14,359 nucleotides of DNA from Proteobacteria bacterium UBA1278 (GTDB taxonomy: Bacteria > Pseudomonadota > Gammaproteobacteria > Comchoanobacterales > Comchoanobacteraceae), in assembly GCA_002308435.1 (NCBI GenBank), contig DBUY01000020.1, forward strand, positions 1 through 14,359, in the 5' to 3' direction. The stretch's first letter is position 1. Every line of letters begins with the position of its first letter. Under the pieces are notes generated by a model. The model was not told the DNA's origin. It was given only the letters and a program-made list of their open reading frames with translations, and ran no database searches. Both the position numbers and the translations under genes were made by a program. Below, piece by piece: positions 6,963 to 13,437 of this stretch.

Positions 6963-7709
6963 TTAGAGATGACTATTTTCCTGAATATAAGCTTGGAGCA
7001 GCTGAATATCCTCATCGCTCAGCGAGCGACCGCGTAGCAGTTGCGGTTGTTCCGACCAGGTGCGTCCTAGCGCCATTTTACGGCGCCAACGCTGAATATC
7101 TGCATGATTGCCACCGGTTAATACGGGCGGAACGGACCCTGTCATATCCGACTCTGGGCGCGTGTAATGGGGCGTATCAAGCAAGCCATCGGCAAATGAA
7201 TCTTGCACTGCGGATAAGGCGTTACCGAGTACATCAGGTAATAAGCGCACCGTGGCATCGACCAAGCACATACCCGGTAAATCACCAGCACTGAGTACAT
7301 ACGGGCCAATGCTCACGGATTGATCGACGTATGTTTCGGTAATTCTGGCATCTATGCCCTCGTATCGTCCACACAATACAATCAAAGCGGAGTGTTGCGC
7401 CAACTGTTGCGCCAATGCTGCAGTCAATGGCTGACCAGCAGGGTCCATCTGGATCACAACCGGTTTTGTTTCGTGCTGAGCAATCACATGATCAAGACAT
7501 TGGCGCAGCGGCGGTGAAGCGATCACCATGCCAGGACCGCCGCCATAAGCGCGGTCATCCACACGCTTGTCAGCGCGCGTCGCAAAATCTCTCAGGTGCC
7601 AGATGTTCTGTGTCCACAAACCAGCACGTTTCGCGCGACCAATGACACCACTGTCCATGCACTCCCACATAGTTGGCGCAAGTGTGATAATGTCGATCGT
7701 GAATGGCAT
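6963..7709 (-). CDS. trmD: tRNA (guanine-37-N1)-methyltransferase TrmD
   Basis: TrmD transfers a methyl group from S-adenosylmethionine to G37 of tRNAs with G at position 36, preventing frameshifting. It is a SPOUT (knotted) methyltransferase acting as a dimer in the cytosol. The chosen ATG gives 248 residues, usual for the family. A TTG two codons upstream is less likely. Visible landmarks are DDRAYGGGPGM (51-61), LCGRYEGIDAR (112-122), IGPYVLSAGDLPGM (134-147), R155, QDSFADGLLDTPHYTRPE (169-186, with D170 as the likely catalytic Asp) and GNHADIQRWRR (200-210). In the AdoMet-binding knot the common SGGELPA appears as SAGDLPG, a mild departure. No Shine-Dalgarno is evident. It follows rimM after 170 bp. 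Unlike the usual order, rplS does not follow directly. Confidence 0.97.
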   Translation of the reverse strand: MPFTIDIITLAPTMWECMDSGVIGRAKRAGLWTQNIWHLRDFATRADKRVDDRAYGGGPGMVIASPPLRQCLDHVIAQHETKPVVIQMDPAGQPLTAALAQQLAQHSALIVLCGRYEGIDARITETYVDQSVSIGPYVLSAGDLPGMCLVDATVRLLPDVLGNALSAVQDSFADGLLDTPHYTRPESDMTGSVPPVLTGGNHADIQRWRRKMALGRTWSEQPQLLRGRSLSDEDIQLLQAYIQENSHL

Positions 7710-7879
7710 GGTCAACGCTTGTTTAAGGGTGGGCAGGCTTGGTCAAAAGGTGATGTGCCCGAAAAAACTGACTATGGTTGCAGTTCATATCAGTGGGGCG
7801 GTGGTATTCATACGACAAGCACAGACGCAGTAATGAGCGCCTTGGAAACGGGTAGAAATCTGAAAAATAACGAATCAGG

Positions 7880-8566
7880 CTACACATCGACATCCCACTC
7901 AACTTCAATTTCTTTAGCATCAAGGTCAACCGACTGAACAACAGACGGCTCATAAGGAATCAGGATTTCTTGTTTTCTGGTATTATCCGTACGCTTAATG
8001 ACCATGATGGGAAACTGACCGCCGTCGTAGATATACTCAACTTTGCCAAACTGACGCCCGGTTGTGCTCACAACTACAAGGCCAGTGAGCTCATGCCAAT
8101 AATATTGACCCTCAGCCAGCTTAGGCAAATGGTGCGTGTGCAGATAAATCAATTTATTGGTTAAGCGCTTAGCGCCATCACAGTCGCTGGTACCATCAAC
8201 TTGGGCAACTAAGTGTTTGGCATGCGTTTGATGGCGTGAGAAGCAAATAGGGTCCTTATTACCTAGCCATAATGACGGATAATGAAATAAATTTTCTTTG
8301 GGGTCGGTGAAGGACTGCACAAATACCATGCCGTCCAGGCCGTAACTACGACCAATCTTGCCGACTACAACATAGCCATTGTCCGAGGCCAGTACATCTT
8401 CACTTGCGGCTAAATAGCGCGAAACCTGCTCAGTATCCGCAGTTAGAGTCGGGTCGACACTGGGTGAGTGCTCACTGGAGTTGAGATCAGAGTCAGCAGA
8501 GGGTGTCGCCGGATTTTGTTTTTCATCTGGCGCGTTGGATTTTTCTGGTGTTTTTCGACGTGCCAT
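7880..8566 (-). CDS. rimM: 16S rRNA processing protein RimM with acidic N-terminal extension
   Basis: RimM binds the 30S subunit through ribosomal protein S19 and helps mature the 3' domain of 16S rRNA. The family core starts at about residue 65 with YVVVGKIGRSYGLDG (65-79). The PRC-barrel part is marked by EGQYYWHELTGLVV (152-165), and the end is typical: ILIPYEPSVV (201-210) and EVEWDVDV (221-228). The protein has 228 residues against roughly 170-180 for the family. The surplus is residues 1-64, polar and acidic with many Ser, Asp, Pro and Thr. The start is real: AAGGAGA sits 6 bases upstream of the ATG, and no other ATG exists in frame before the core. It follows rpsP by 111 bp and may have its own extended -10 promoter. 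Confidence 0.96.
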   Translation of the reverse strand: MARRKTPEKSNAPDEKQNPATPSADSDLNSSEHSPSVDPTLTADTEQVSRYLAASEDVLASDNGYVVVGKIGRSYGLDGMVFVQSFTDPKENLFHYPSLWLGNKDPICFSRHQTHAKHLVAQVDGTSDCDGAKRLTNKLIYLHTHHLPKLAEGQYYWHELTGLVVVSTTGRQFGKVEYIYDGGQFPIMVIKRTDNTRKQEILIPYEPSVVQSVDLDAKEIEVEWDVDV

Positions 8567-8595
8567 AACAATCTCCTTGGGAAGCCATCATCAAC

Positions 8596-8604
8596 AGTAT
8601 AACA
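8596..8604 (-). promoter_or_regulatory. Possible extended -10 promoter of rimM
   Basis: On the minus strand TGT is followed by TATACT (8601-8596), an extended -10 pattern about 30 bp before the rimM start. No good -35 hexamer is present at 17 bp. Transcription from the upstream genes would also reach rimM. Confidence 0.3.
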
Positions 8605-8677
8605 GACGACTTGATATTGGAAAGTGGCAATAACTGATGGTAAGTGGGCGAGCATCTGCCAATGAGGCAGGGAGTGA

Positions 8678-8941
8678 CTACGCCGCTTGCGTTGCAGCTG
8701 CCTGCTGGCGTTTTACAATAGCCGCAACACGTTGCGAAAGTTGTGCGCCTTGCTTGACCCAGTGCTCAATGCGATCAAGCTTGAGTTCAATGATCTGGTC
8801 GCCACTGCGATTCGCTACTGGGTTGTAGAAGCCAAGTCGCTCAATGAAGCGGCCATCACGTGGAAAGCGCCGATCGGCAACCACTACTCGGTAAAAAGGC
8901 TTGGATTTTTTTCCACCACGGGCTAATCGAATTACAATCAT
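8678..8941 (-). CDS. rpsP: 30S ribosomal protein S16
   Basis: S16 binds 16S rRNA early in small-subunit assembly. The 87-residue length fits the family. Conserved parts are MIVIRLARGGKKSKPFYRVVVADRR-type N-terminus (residues 1-25), RFIERLGFYNP (31-41), the helix LDRIEHWVKQGAQLSQRVAAIVK (55-77), and an Ala-rich end. The start is supported by GAGGAAA just upstream of the ATG. It lies 151 bp downstream of ffh, with a perfect TATAAT hexamer in between, so it may be transcribed both from the ffh promoter and locally. Confidence 0.98.
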   Translation of the reverse strand: MIVIRLARGGKKSKPFYRVVVADRRFPRDGRFIERLGFYNPVANRSGDQIIELKLDRIEHWVKQGAQLSQRVAAIVKRQQAAATQAA

Positions 8942-8997
8942 GAAATTTCCTCAAATATTCAGTCGTTATTAAGCTGCTTGCTCATAATTTAAGCGAC

Positions 8998-9026
8998 ATT
9001 ATACAAAAATATCTGGCCAAATAAAA
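8998..9026 (-). promoter_or_regulatory. Possible promoter of rpsP
   Basis: A perfect -10 hexamer TATAAT lies on the minus strand at 9003-8998, about 57 bp before the rpsP ATG. The hexamer 17 bp upstream (TTTTAT, 9026-9021) matches the -35 consensus poorly, but the whole area is AT-rich. Confidence 0.4.
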
Positions 9027-9069
9027 GAAAAAATGCAAAAAACCGATGTTTAATCCACAAGTGGGTCAA

Positions 9070-9083
9070 CTGTGCGGGCACAG
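9070..9083 (-). other. Short hairpin after ffh
   Basis: CTGTG, a CGGG loop and CACAG form a 5-bp stem 10 bp beyond the ffh stop. T-rich DNA follows only about 25-40 bp further on (two T6 runs), so it may be a weak terminator or mRNA 3' end, or neither. Confidence 0.25.
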
Positions 9084-9092
9084 AAGTGACAC

Positions 9093-10457
9093 TCAGCGTT
9101 GACCGCCAAACAGATCAGACATTTTGCCCATCATATTCATCATATTTTTACCTTTAAATTTTGCAGCCATTTTTTGCATACGCTGGAACTGCTTGAGCAT
9201 GGCTTTGAACTCCTTCTGCGAACGTCCTGATCCAGACATAATGCGTTTCTGACGTGATTTTACATTCATGACCAGTGTCGGAAAAGCGCGCTCTTGTGGC
9301 GTCATCGAGCGTATCATCACCGCAATATGGTCAAATGAGGCGCTATCGAGCTTTTTTTCTAGCATTTCCATCGGGAGTTGCCCACCCAAATTCGGCAATT
9401 TACTCAGTATCCCCTTCATGCCACCCAGTGAGGCCATTTGCTCAAGTTGTGCGGCGAGGTCATTGAAATCAAAATCACCAGACTTGAGCAATTTTTTGGC
9501 CATTTTTTTGGTCTTTTCCTGATCAACCTTGTTTTCAAACTGCTTGACTAGGGACACAATGTCGCCCATGCCTAAAATTTGTGAGGCAATTCGCTCAGGC
9601 TGAAAGTTATCCAAGTCATCAAGATGCTCACCAGTCGTCATATATTTGATCGGCTTGCCCGTCACCTGTCTGACCGATAGGGCAGCGCCACCACGACTAT
9701 CTCCATCGGTTTTCGTCAGTACAGCACCTGTTAATGCAAGCTGGTCATTGAAGGCTTTGGCATTGTTTGCCGCATCTTGACCCGTCATGCTATCAATCAC
9801 AAACAGGATTTCGCACGGCTTACACACTTGCTGGAGCTGGCGGCATTCAGCCATCATGTCATCATTGACGTGCATACGACCTGCAGTATCCAGAATCAAT
9901 ACGTCGTATGATTCTGATTTTGCTCGTTCCATCGCGTTTTTCGCAATCGAGTCTGGTGTTTGATCTGGCGTTGCTGGAAAACAATCCACATCAGCTTGCT
10001 GCGCCAAAGTCGCCAATTGGTCCATCGCAGCGGGTCGGTAAACATCTAATGAGGTCAGTAGGCATTTGCTCGAGTGGTCTTTTTTTAGTTGCTTGGCCAA
10101 TCGGGCCGCAAAAGTGGTCTTACCCGCACCTTGGAGGCCAACCAGCATAATAATGGCTGGTTTTTTCGATAATTTCAGAGAGAAGTCATCGTCTTTTCCG
10201 AGGACTTCAATTAAATTATCGTGGAATAATTTGACCAAAACATCGCTTGCTTTCGCGCCTGAAACCACAGCTTGATTCAACGCCTTTTCATTAAACTGTT
10301 GTAATAATTGATCGGTGACAGACTCAGCTACATCTGCATCACGCAGGGCATTACGCAAGCTCACAGCACCTTGCTGCAACATGGCATCGGTGATTTTGTC
10401 TGTCCCTGTAAATGAGCGAAATACGTCTGATATGCGTTGACTGAGCTGTTGAAACAT
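9093..10457 (-). CDS. ffh: Signal recognition particle protein Ffh
   Basis: Ffh is the GTPase subunit of the bacterial signal recognition particle. With 4.5S RNA it binds signal sequences of nascent membrane proteins and delivers the ribosome to FtsY. The 454-residue length is normal. The N domain covers about 1-95. The GTPase domain has the P-loop GLQGAGKTT (107-115), DVYRPAA (138-144), DTAGR (190-194) and TKTDGD (248-253), and ends with GMGDIVSL (296-303). The methionine-rich M domain (about 325-445) contains MSGSGRSQKEFKAMLKQF (407-424, SRP RNA binding) and a Met-rich end. No Shine-Dalgarno is obvious, but the promoter upstream is near-consensus. It heads the minus-strand translation cluster and is divergent from the CorB-like gene, as in E. 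coli. Confidence 0.98.
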   Translation of the reverse strand: MFQQLSQRISDVFRSFTGTDKITDAMLQQGAVSLRNALRDADVAESVTDQLLQQFNEKALNQAVVSGAKASDVLVKLFHDNLIEVLGKDDDFSLKLSKKPAIIMLVGLQGAGKTTFAARLAKQLKKDHSSKCLLTSLDVYRPAAMDQLATLAQQADVDCFPATPDQTPDSIAKNAMERAKSESYDVLILDTAGRMHVNDDMMAECRQLQQVCKPCEILFVIDSMTGQDAANNAKAFNDQLALTGAVLTKTDGDSRGGAALSVRQVTGKPIKYMTTGEHLDDLDNFQPERIASQILGMGDIVSLVKQFENKVDQEKTKKMAKKLLKSGDFDFNDLAAQLEQMASLGGMKGILSKLPNLGGQLPMEMLEKKLDSASFDHIAVMIRSMTPQERAFPTLVMNVKSRQKRIMSGSGRSQKEFKAMLKQFQRMQKMAAKFKGKNMMNMMGKMSDLFGGQR

Positions 10458-10474
10458 AAGTGGATTTGGGTGAT

Positions 10475-10546
10475 TTAGACTGGTCTAATTATAGACAGTT
10501 CGGTCGAACGGGTCAAGGCTACCACATGCTGACACCTGTCAGCATG
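10475..10546. promoter_or_regulatory. Three inverted repeats around the ffh promoter (operator candidates)
   Basis: Three perfect inverted repeats, each with a 2-bp centre, overlap or abut the ffh promoter. They are TTAGAC-TG-GTCTAA (10475-10488, just after the -10), GTTCG-GT-CGAAC (10498-10509, in the spacer) and CATGCTGACA-CC-TGTCAGCATG (10525-10546, upstream of the -35). The last has 10-bp arms. None is followed by a T-run, so transcription factor binding is a more natural reading than termination. The half-sites differ from each other, so no single regulator is implied. Confidence 0.5.
10488..10516 (-). promoter_or_regulatory. Sigma70-type promoter of ffh
   Basis: On the minus strand TTGACC (10516-10511), a 17-bp spacer and TATAAT (10493-10488) match the consensus at 5/6 and 6/6. 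The start codon lies about 30 bp downstream. The spacer itself contains the inverted repeat GTTCG-GT-CGAAC (10498-10509). Confidence 0.8.
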
Positions 10547-10852
10547 CAGTGCTACGTTAGTGGCATTATATGGATGGCGTTTGGACAGCAGTGATACACA
10601 ACAAGGGCTGAGTTGAGTGTTGTGCGATTGTTTCAAGGGGTATCAACAACGCAGTTATTGATTGTGCCCCTGCAGCAGGCTACACTAAACTTAGCATCAT
10701 ACGTTGCAGTGCCATTCAGTCGTTGCCTTATGGATAGCGACTGGTCCAGTACGCTGTCCAAACATCGCCATCTCGGATGTCCAGATGGGGTCAGCCACTG
10801 AGATTTCGCTGAGCGTTATGAGTCGTTTCACTTACGGAGCATATCACTCACC
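10547..10852. other. Leader region between ffh and the CorB-like gene
   Basis: No gene is supported; short open frames have no family features. In E. coli a CcsA-like membrane protein gene (ypjD) lies between ffh and yfjD; it is absent here and no remnant is recognised. The stretch would form a leader of roughly 160 nt for the CorB-like gene if the candidate promoter at 10658-10686 is used. Confidence 0.5.
10658..10686 (+). promoter_or_regulatory. Possible promoter of the CorB-like gene
   Basis: TTGATT (10658-10663), a 17-bp spacer and TACACT (10681-10686) match the consensus at 4/6 and 4/6. It would give a long 5' untranslated region. Confidence 0.35.
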
Positions 10853-12130
10853 ATGGGCCAAGAACTCATTCCACTCGTCATCATCGCAGTCTGCGTTCTG
10901 TGTTCCGGATTTTTTTCAGGCAGTGAAACGGCGGTAACAGCGGTAAACCGCTATCGACTGCATTATCTCGCCCAGGTCAAAAAAAATGCGGTGGCCAAAA
11001 TACTGTTTACAATGTTGAAACAACCGCAGAAGCTACTTGGCATGATTCTGATTGCAAACACTTTTCTCAACATGATGGTGTCGTCACTCGCAACAGCCAT
11101 CACCATTCATTGGTACGGCGAGGAGTATGTTCTACTGTCAACCATATTGCTGACACTGATCGTGTTGGTCTTTGCTGAGGTGCTGCCAAAGTCAGTTGCT
11201 GCGCACAATGCTGATGCAATTGCTTATCGGGTGGCCTGGCTCCTGAGAGCCCTGCTGTGGGTGTTAAGTCCGATTGTATTTGTGATCAACAGCATCACAA
11301 TGGGTATTTTGCGCTGTTTTGGTGTTCAATTTCAGCCAAGCAAACAGCTTGATCTCAGTCGAGATGAGTTGGGTAATCTGATTAAGATAAGACGTCAAAA
11401 CCAGGGTAAAGAGGGTGGTGTTGAACAGATGCTTGCAGGGATATTAGACTTGGATGACATCACTGTAGAAGATGTCATGCTACCCAGAGCAGAGATGACC
11501 GGGATAGACATCAGTCATCGATGGCCAGATATTATCGATTATCTCAGAAATGTGAGTGCGCCACATTGTTTAATCGTCGATGGGAATATTGATAAAATAC
11601 TGGGCCATATCAGCTTTGATACAATCACGAAATGTTTACTGGACAATCGATTGAGCAAAGAAACGCTATTAAAGAAAATGCAGAAGTTGCAATATGTGCC
11701 GCAGACGACCAAGCTCGAGCAACAACTACGCCATTTCAGAGACAATAGCGACGGAATTGCTGCAGTTGTCGATGAATACGGCCATTTGTGCGGCTTGGTA
11801 CAACGGGAAGATATCATTGACGAGATCATTGGTGAGTATACAGCAGGTTTGCAGAGTGTCTCCGGGCCGCACACCCGCCAGCGCGATGGTCAGTACTGGT
11901 TTTATGGTAATGTCACGGTGCGTGACATCAATAAATCGCTAGACTGGAGCTTGCCCGAAGATCACGCCAACAGTATTGGGGGGCTTGTTGTTAACTGGCT
12001 TGAGCATATTCCTGAGTACCCCCTTTGTGTTGAAATCGATGGCTATCAGATTGAGATTTTACAAATCAAGCACAACAAAATTCACCGACTGAAAATCACG
12101 CCACCACCACGATCTGAATCAAAAAATTGA
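10853..12130 (+). CDS. CorB/YfjD-like CNNM and CBS domain membrane protein (HlyC/CorC family)
   Basis: This is a predicted inner-membrane divalent cation (Mg2+/Co2+) transporter or efflux protein of the CNNM family. Its 425 residues match E. coli YfjD in length and pattern. The CNNM (DUF21) transmembrane domain covers about 1-160, with SGSETA (22-27), NTFLNM (69-74) and FAEVLPKS (107-114), which are ion-site motifs of the family. A CBS pair covers about 203-328, with ITVEDVMLPRAEM (203-215) and VVDEYGHLCGLVQREDIIDE (305-324). A C-terminal CorC_HlyC domain (about 340-417) has NVTVRDINKSLDW (353-365) and IGGLV (375-379). It is divergent from ffh, matching the enterobacterial arrangement and supporting orthology with yfjD (corB). 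The ATG aligns with the family N-terminus, although the nearest GGAG is about 13 bases away. Confidence 0.93.
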   Translation: MGQELIPLVIIAVCVLCSGFFSGSETAVTAVNRYRLHYLAQVKKNAVAKILFTMLKQPQKLLGMILIANTFLNMMVSSLATAITIHWYGEEYVLLSTILLTLIVLVFAEVLPKSVAAHNADAIAYRVAWLLRALLWVLSPIVFVINSITMGILRCFGVQFQPSKQLDLSRDELGNLIKIRRQNQGKEGGVEQMLAGILDLDDITVEDVMLPRAEMTGIDISHRWPDIIDYLRNVSAPHCLIVDGNIDKILGHISFDTITKCLLDNRLSKETLLKKMQKLQYVPQTTKLEQQLRHFRDNSDGIAAVVDEYGHLCGLVQREDIIDEIIGEYTAGLQSVSGPHTRQRDGQYWFYGNVTVRDINKSLDWSLPEDHANSIGGLVVNWLEHIPEYPLCVEIDGYQIEILQIKHNKIHRLKITPPPRSESKN

Positions 12131-12180
12131 ACAGATCAGCGCGACTAGCCAGTTGCATATGTCTCGCAGCTGATCAGCGA
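12131..12180. other. GATCAGCG repeats and GCTGATCAGC palindrome after the CorB-like gene
   Basis: GATCAGC at 12134-12140 can pair with GCTGATC at 12169-12175 over a long loop, and GCTGATCAGC (12169-12178) is itself a palindrome. No T-run follows. It may be a weak 3' structure; no function is clear. Confidence 0.3.
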
Positions 12181-12185
12181 TGGGC

Positions 12186-12214
12186 TTGAAAAACTGAATG
12201 TTTTATGATACACT
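12186..12214 (+). promoter_or_regulatory. Possible promoter for the 130-residue gene and adk
   Basis: TTGAAA (12186-12191), a 17-bp spacer and TACACT (12209-12214) lie 30 bp before the ATG at 12244. The -10 overlaps the upstream candidate start at 12205, which favours 12244 as the true start. Confidence 0.45.
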
Positions 12215-12243
12215 ATCACCACCTAATAAGCGGTAGAATAACG

Positions 12244-12636
12244 ATGTCAATACAACGCCTCATGCAAGGAATCTCACTGACAGCAGTGCTTTCTTGGATC
12301 ACGACACCCGTCGTGGTTGCTGGTCGTGAAATCAGCACCATGACAGCACCCGATATATTAATGAGCCGGCAACAGATCGCAGCCATTCCCAGTCAAGAGC
12401 CCATCAGTTTCAAGACAAACACCGTCGCTGCATTACATGTGTTGACGCACAACTTAACATTTTTATTTAAGCACTTCGCCGTAGTTCTTGGCGCAATGGT
12501 CATCATGGCAAGTTTATTCCAGTATTTTCGCTATCGCCAGAACCCCATGGCAACTCGCTTGTCCTATGTTGCCTCGACCTTCTTGTGTGGTGTGATCCTA
12601 CTCGGTATCAGCATGCTCGAGGCGGGCGTATTATAG
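12244..12636 (+). CDS. Small exported or inner-membrane protein, possibly IcmC/IcmD (Dot/Icm) type
   Basis: The protein of 130 residues starts with a signal-peptide-like segment (MSIQRLMQG then a hydrophobic stretch to about 26, ending VVVAG). A polar stretch (28-60) and two membrane helices (about 73-95 and 107-126) follow, joined by a basic loop FRYRQNPMATR (95-105). This layout, including an aromatic/basic loop with NP between two helices, recalls the small membrane subunits IcmC/DotE and IcmD/DotP of type IVB secretion systems and their conjugation relatives. The resemblance is topological and short, so it is a guess. No other Dot/Icm gene is present in the window. An upstream ATG at 12205 would give 143 residues, but it lies in a likely promoter and before the signal peptide. 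The gene ends 9 bp before adk, so the two are probably co-transcribed. Confidence 0.72.
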   Translation: MSIQRLMQGISLTAVLSWITTPVVVAGREISTMTAPDILMSRQQIAAIPSQEPISFKTNTVAALHVLTHNLTFLFKHFAVVLGAMVIMASLFQYFRYRQNPMATRLSYVASTFLCGVILLGISMLEAGVL

Positions 12637-12645
12637 GAACACCAT

Positions 12646-13311
12646 ATGAAGATCATTCTGCTTGGAGCACCTGGCTCAGGGAAGGGAACACAGGCGCAAC
12701 AACTTAAGACAAAGTTTGGCTATCATGTGATTACCGCAAGCAATGCGTTGCGCAGCTACATGCAGAAAGATTGTGCATTGGGGCAAGAAATTCGTGCGAA
12801 TATGGATGCAGGACAACTGGTATCAGACGCAGTGGTATGGCAGGTGATAGATTCACACATCAAAAAAGAAGCCAATGCATATCCACACCTCTTGCTCGAT
12901 GGGTTTCCGCGTTCGTTGAATCAACTCGAAATGCTAAATCGTGGTCGTGAAACTTACGACTACATGTTTTATTTAGATGTCGATGAGCAGGCGGTCATTG
13001 AGCGTGTTTGCGGTCGACGTGTGCACATCGAGTCTGGTCGCGTCTATCACACCAAGTTTGCACCTCCGAAAAAAGCGGATATAGATGATATCACTGGCGA
13101 AGCCTTGATACATCGTGCTGACGATGCCGAAGCAGTAGTGAAGAAAAGAATAGCCACCTATTTGGAGAAAACACAGCCCATTGTTGAGCAGGTGCGCCAA
13201 GCAATCGCTACTGGATCTGGTCAGATTAAAAAAATCATAACTATCAATGCCAATGCTAAAATAGATGCTGTGACTGAAGCGATTATTGCTCAGCTGGGTC
13301 ATGCTGAGTAA
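12646..13311 (+). CDS. adk: Adenylate kinase with altered AMP-site motif
   Basis: Adenylate kinase interconverts ATP + AMP and 2 ADP in the cytosol. The 221 residues fit the long (LID-containing) bacterial form. Visible are the P-loop GAPGSGKGT (7-15), DGFPRSLNQ (85-93), the LID domain starting with CGRRVH (122-127) and GRVYHTKFAPP (131-141), R157 and KKR (166-168). LID cysteines for zinc are lacking, as in other gammaproteobacteria. Unusual: the highly conserved STGD of the AMP-binding loop (E. coli 30-33) reads TASN here, so Thr31, Gly32 and Asp33 are all changed, while L35 and R36 are kept. It may be a diverged paralogue or a true Adk with altered kinetics. A weak AGGAAC precedes the ATG. 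It sits 9 bp after the small membrane protein gene. Confidence 0.93.
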   Translation: MKIILLGAPGSGKGTQAQQLKTKFGYHVITASNALRSYMQKDCALGQEIRANMDAGQLVSDAVVWQVIDSHIKKEANAYPHLLLDGFPRSLNQLEMLNRGRETYDYMFYLDVDEQAVIERVCGRRVHIESGRVYHTKFAPPKKADIDDITGEALIHRADDAEAVVKKRIATYLEKTQPIVEQVRQAIATGSGQIKKIITINANAKIDAVTEAIIAQLGHAE

Positions 13312-13378
13312 AGAAACGCGCGCTGGGATGGGCAATACATCACTATGCGTAAATAAGTCACCAAATTTCACCATCATA

Positions 13379-13407
13379 TTGATATAATATAACTATTCGT
13401 GTATAAT
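13379..13407 (+). promoter_or_regulatory. Near-consensus sigma70 promoter of the 259-residue gene
   Basis: TTGATA (13379-13384), a 17-bp spacer and TATAAT (13402-13407) match the consensus at 5/6 and 6/6, in very AT-rich DNA. The ATG follows 30 bp later. A second TATAAT lies at 13383-13388. Confidence 0.78.
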
Positions 13408-13437
13408 AATATCAGGTAAATAAATTAGTAGAATATT

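Noticed and set aside
7762..7785. Hairpin AACTG/CAGTT followed by six T on the minus strand between rimM and trmD
   Set aside because: Only a 4-5 bp AT-rich stem with a 10-nt loop; an internal terminator ahead of trmD is unlikely on this evidence.
12205..12243. Upstream ATG start for the small membrane protein (143 residues)
   Set aside because: The ATG lies within the likely promoter, and the signal-peptide-like start begins at the second Met (12244).
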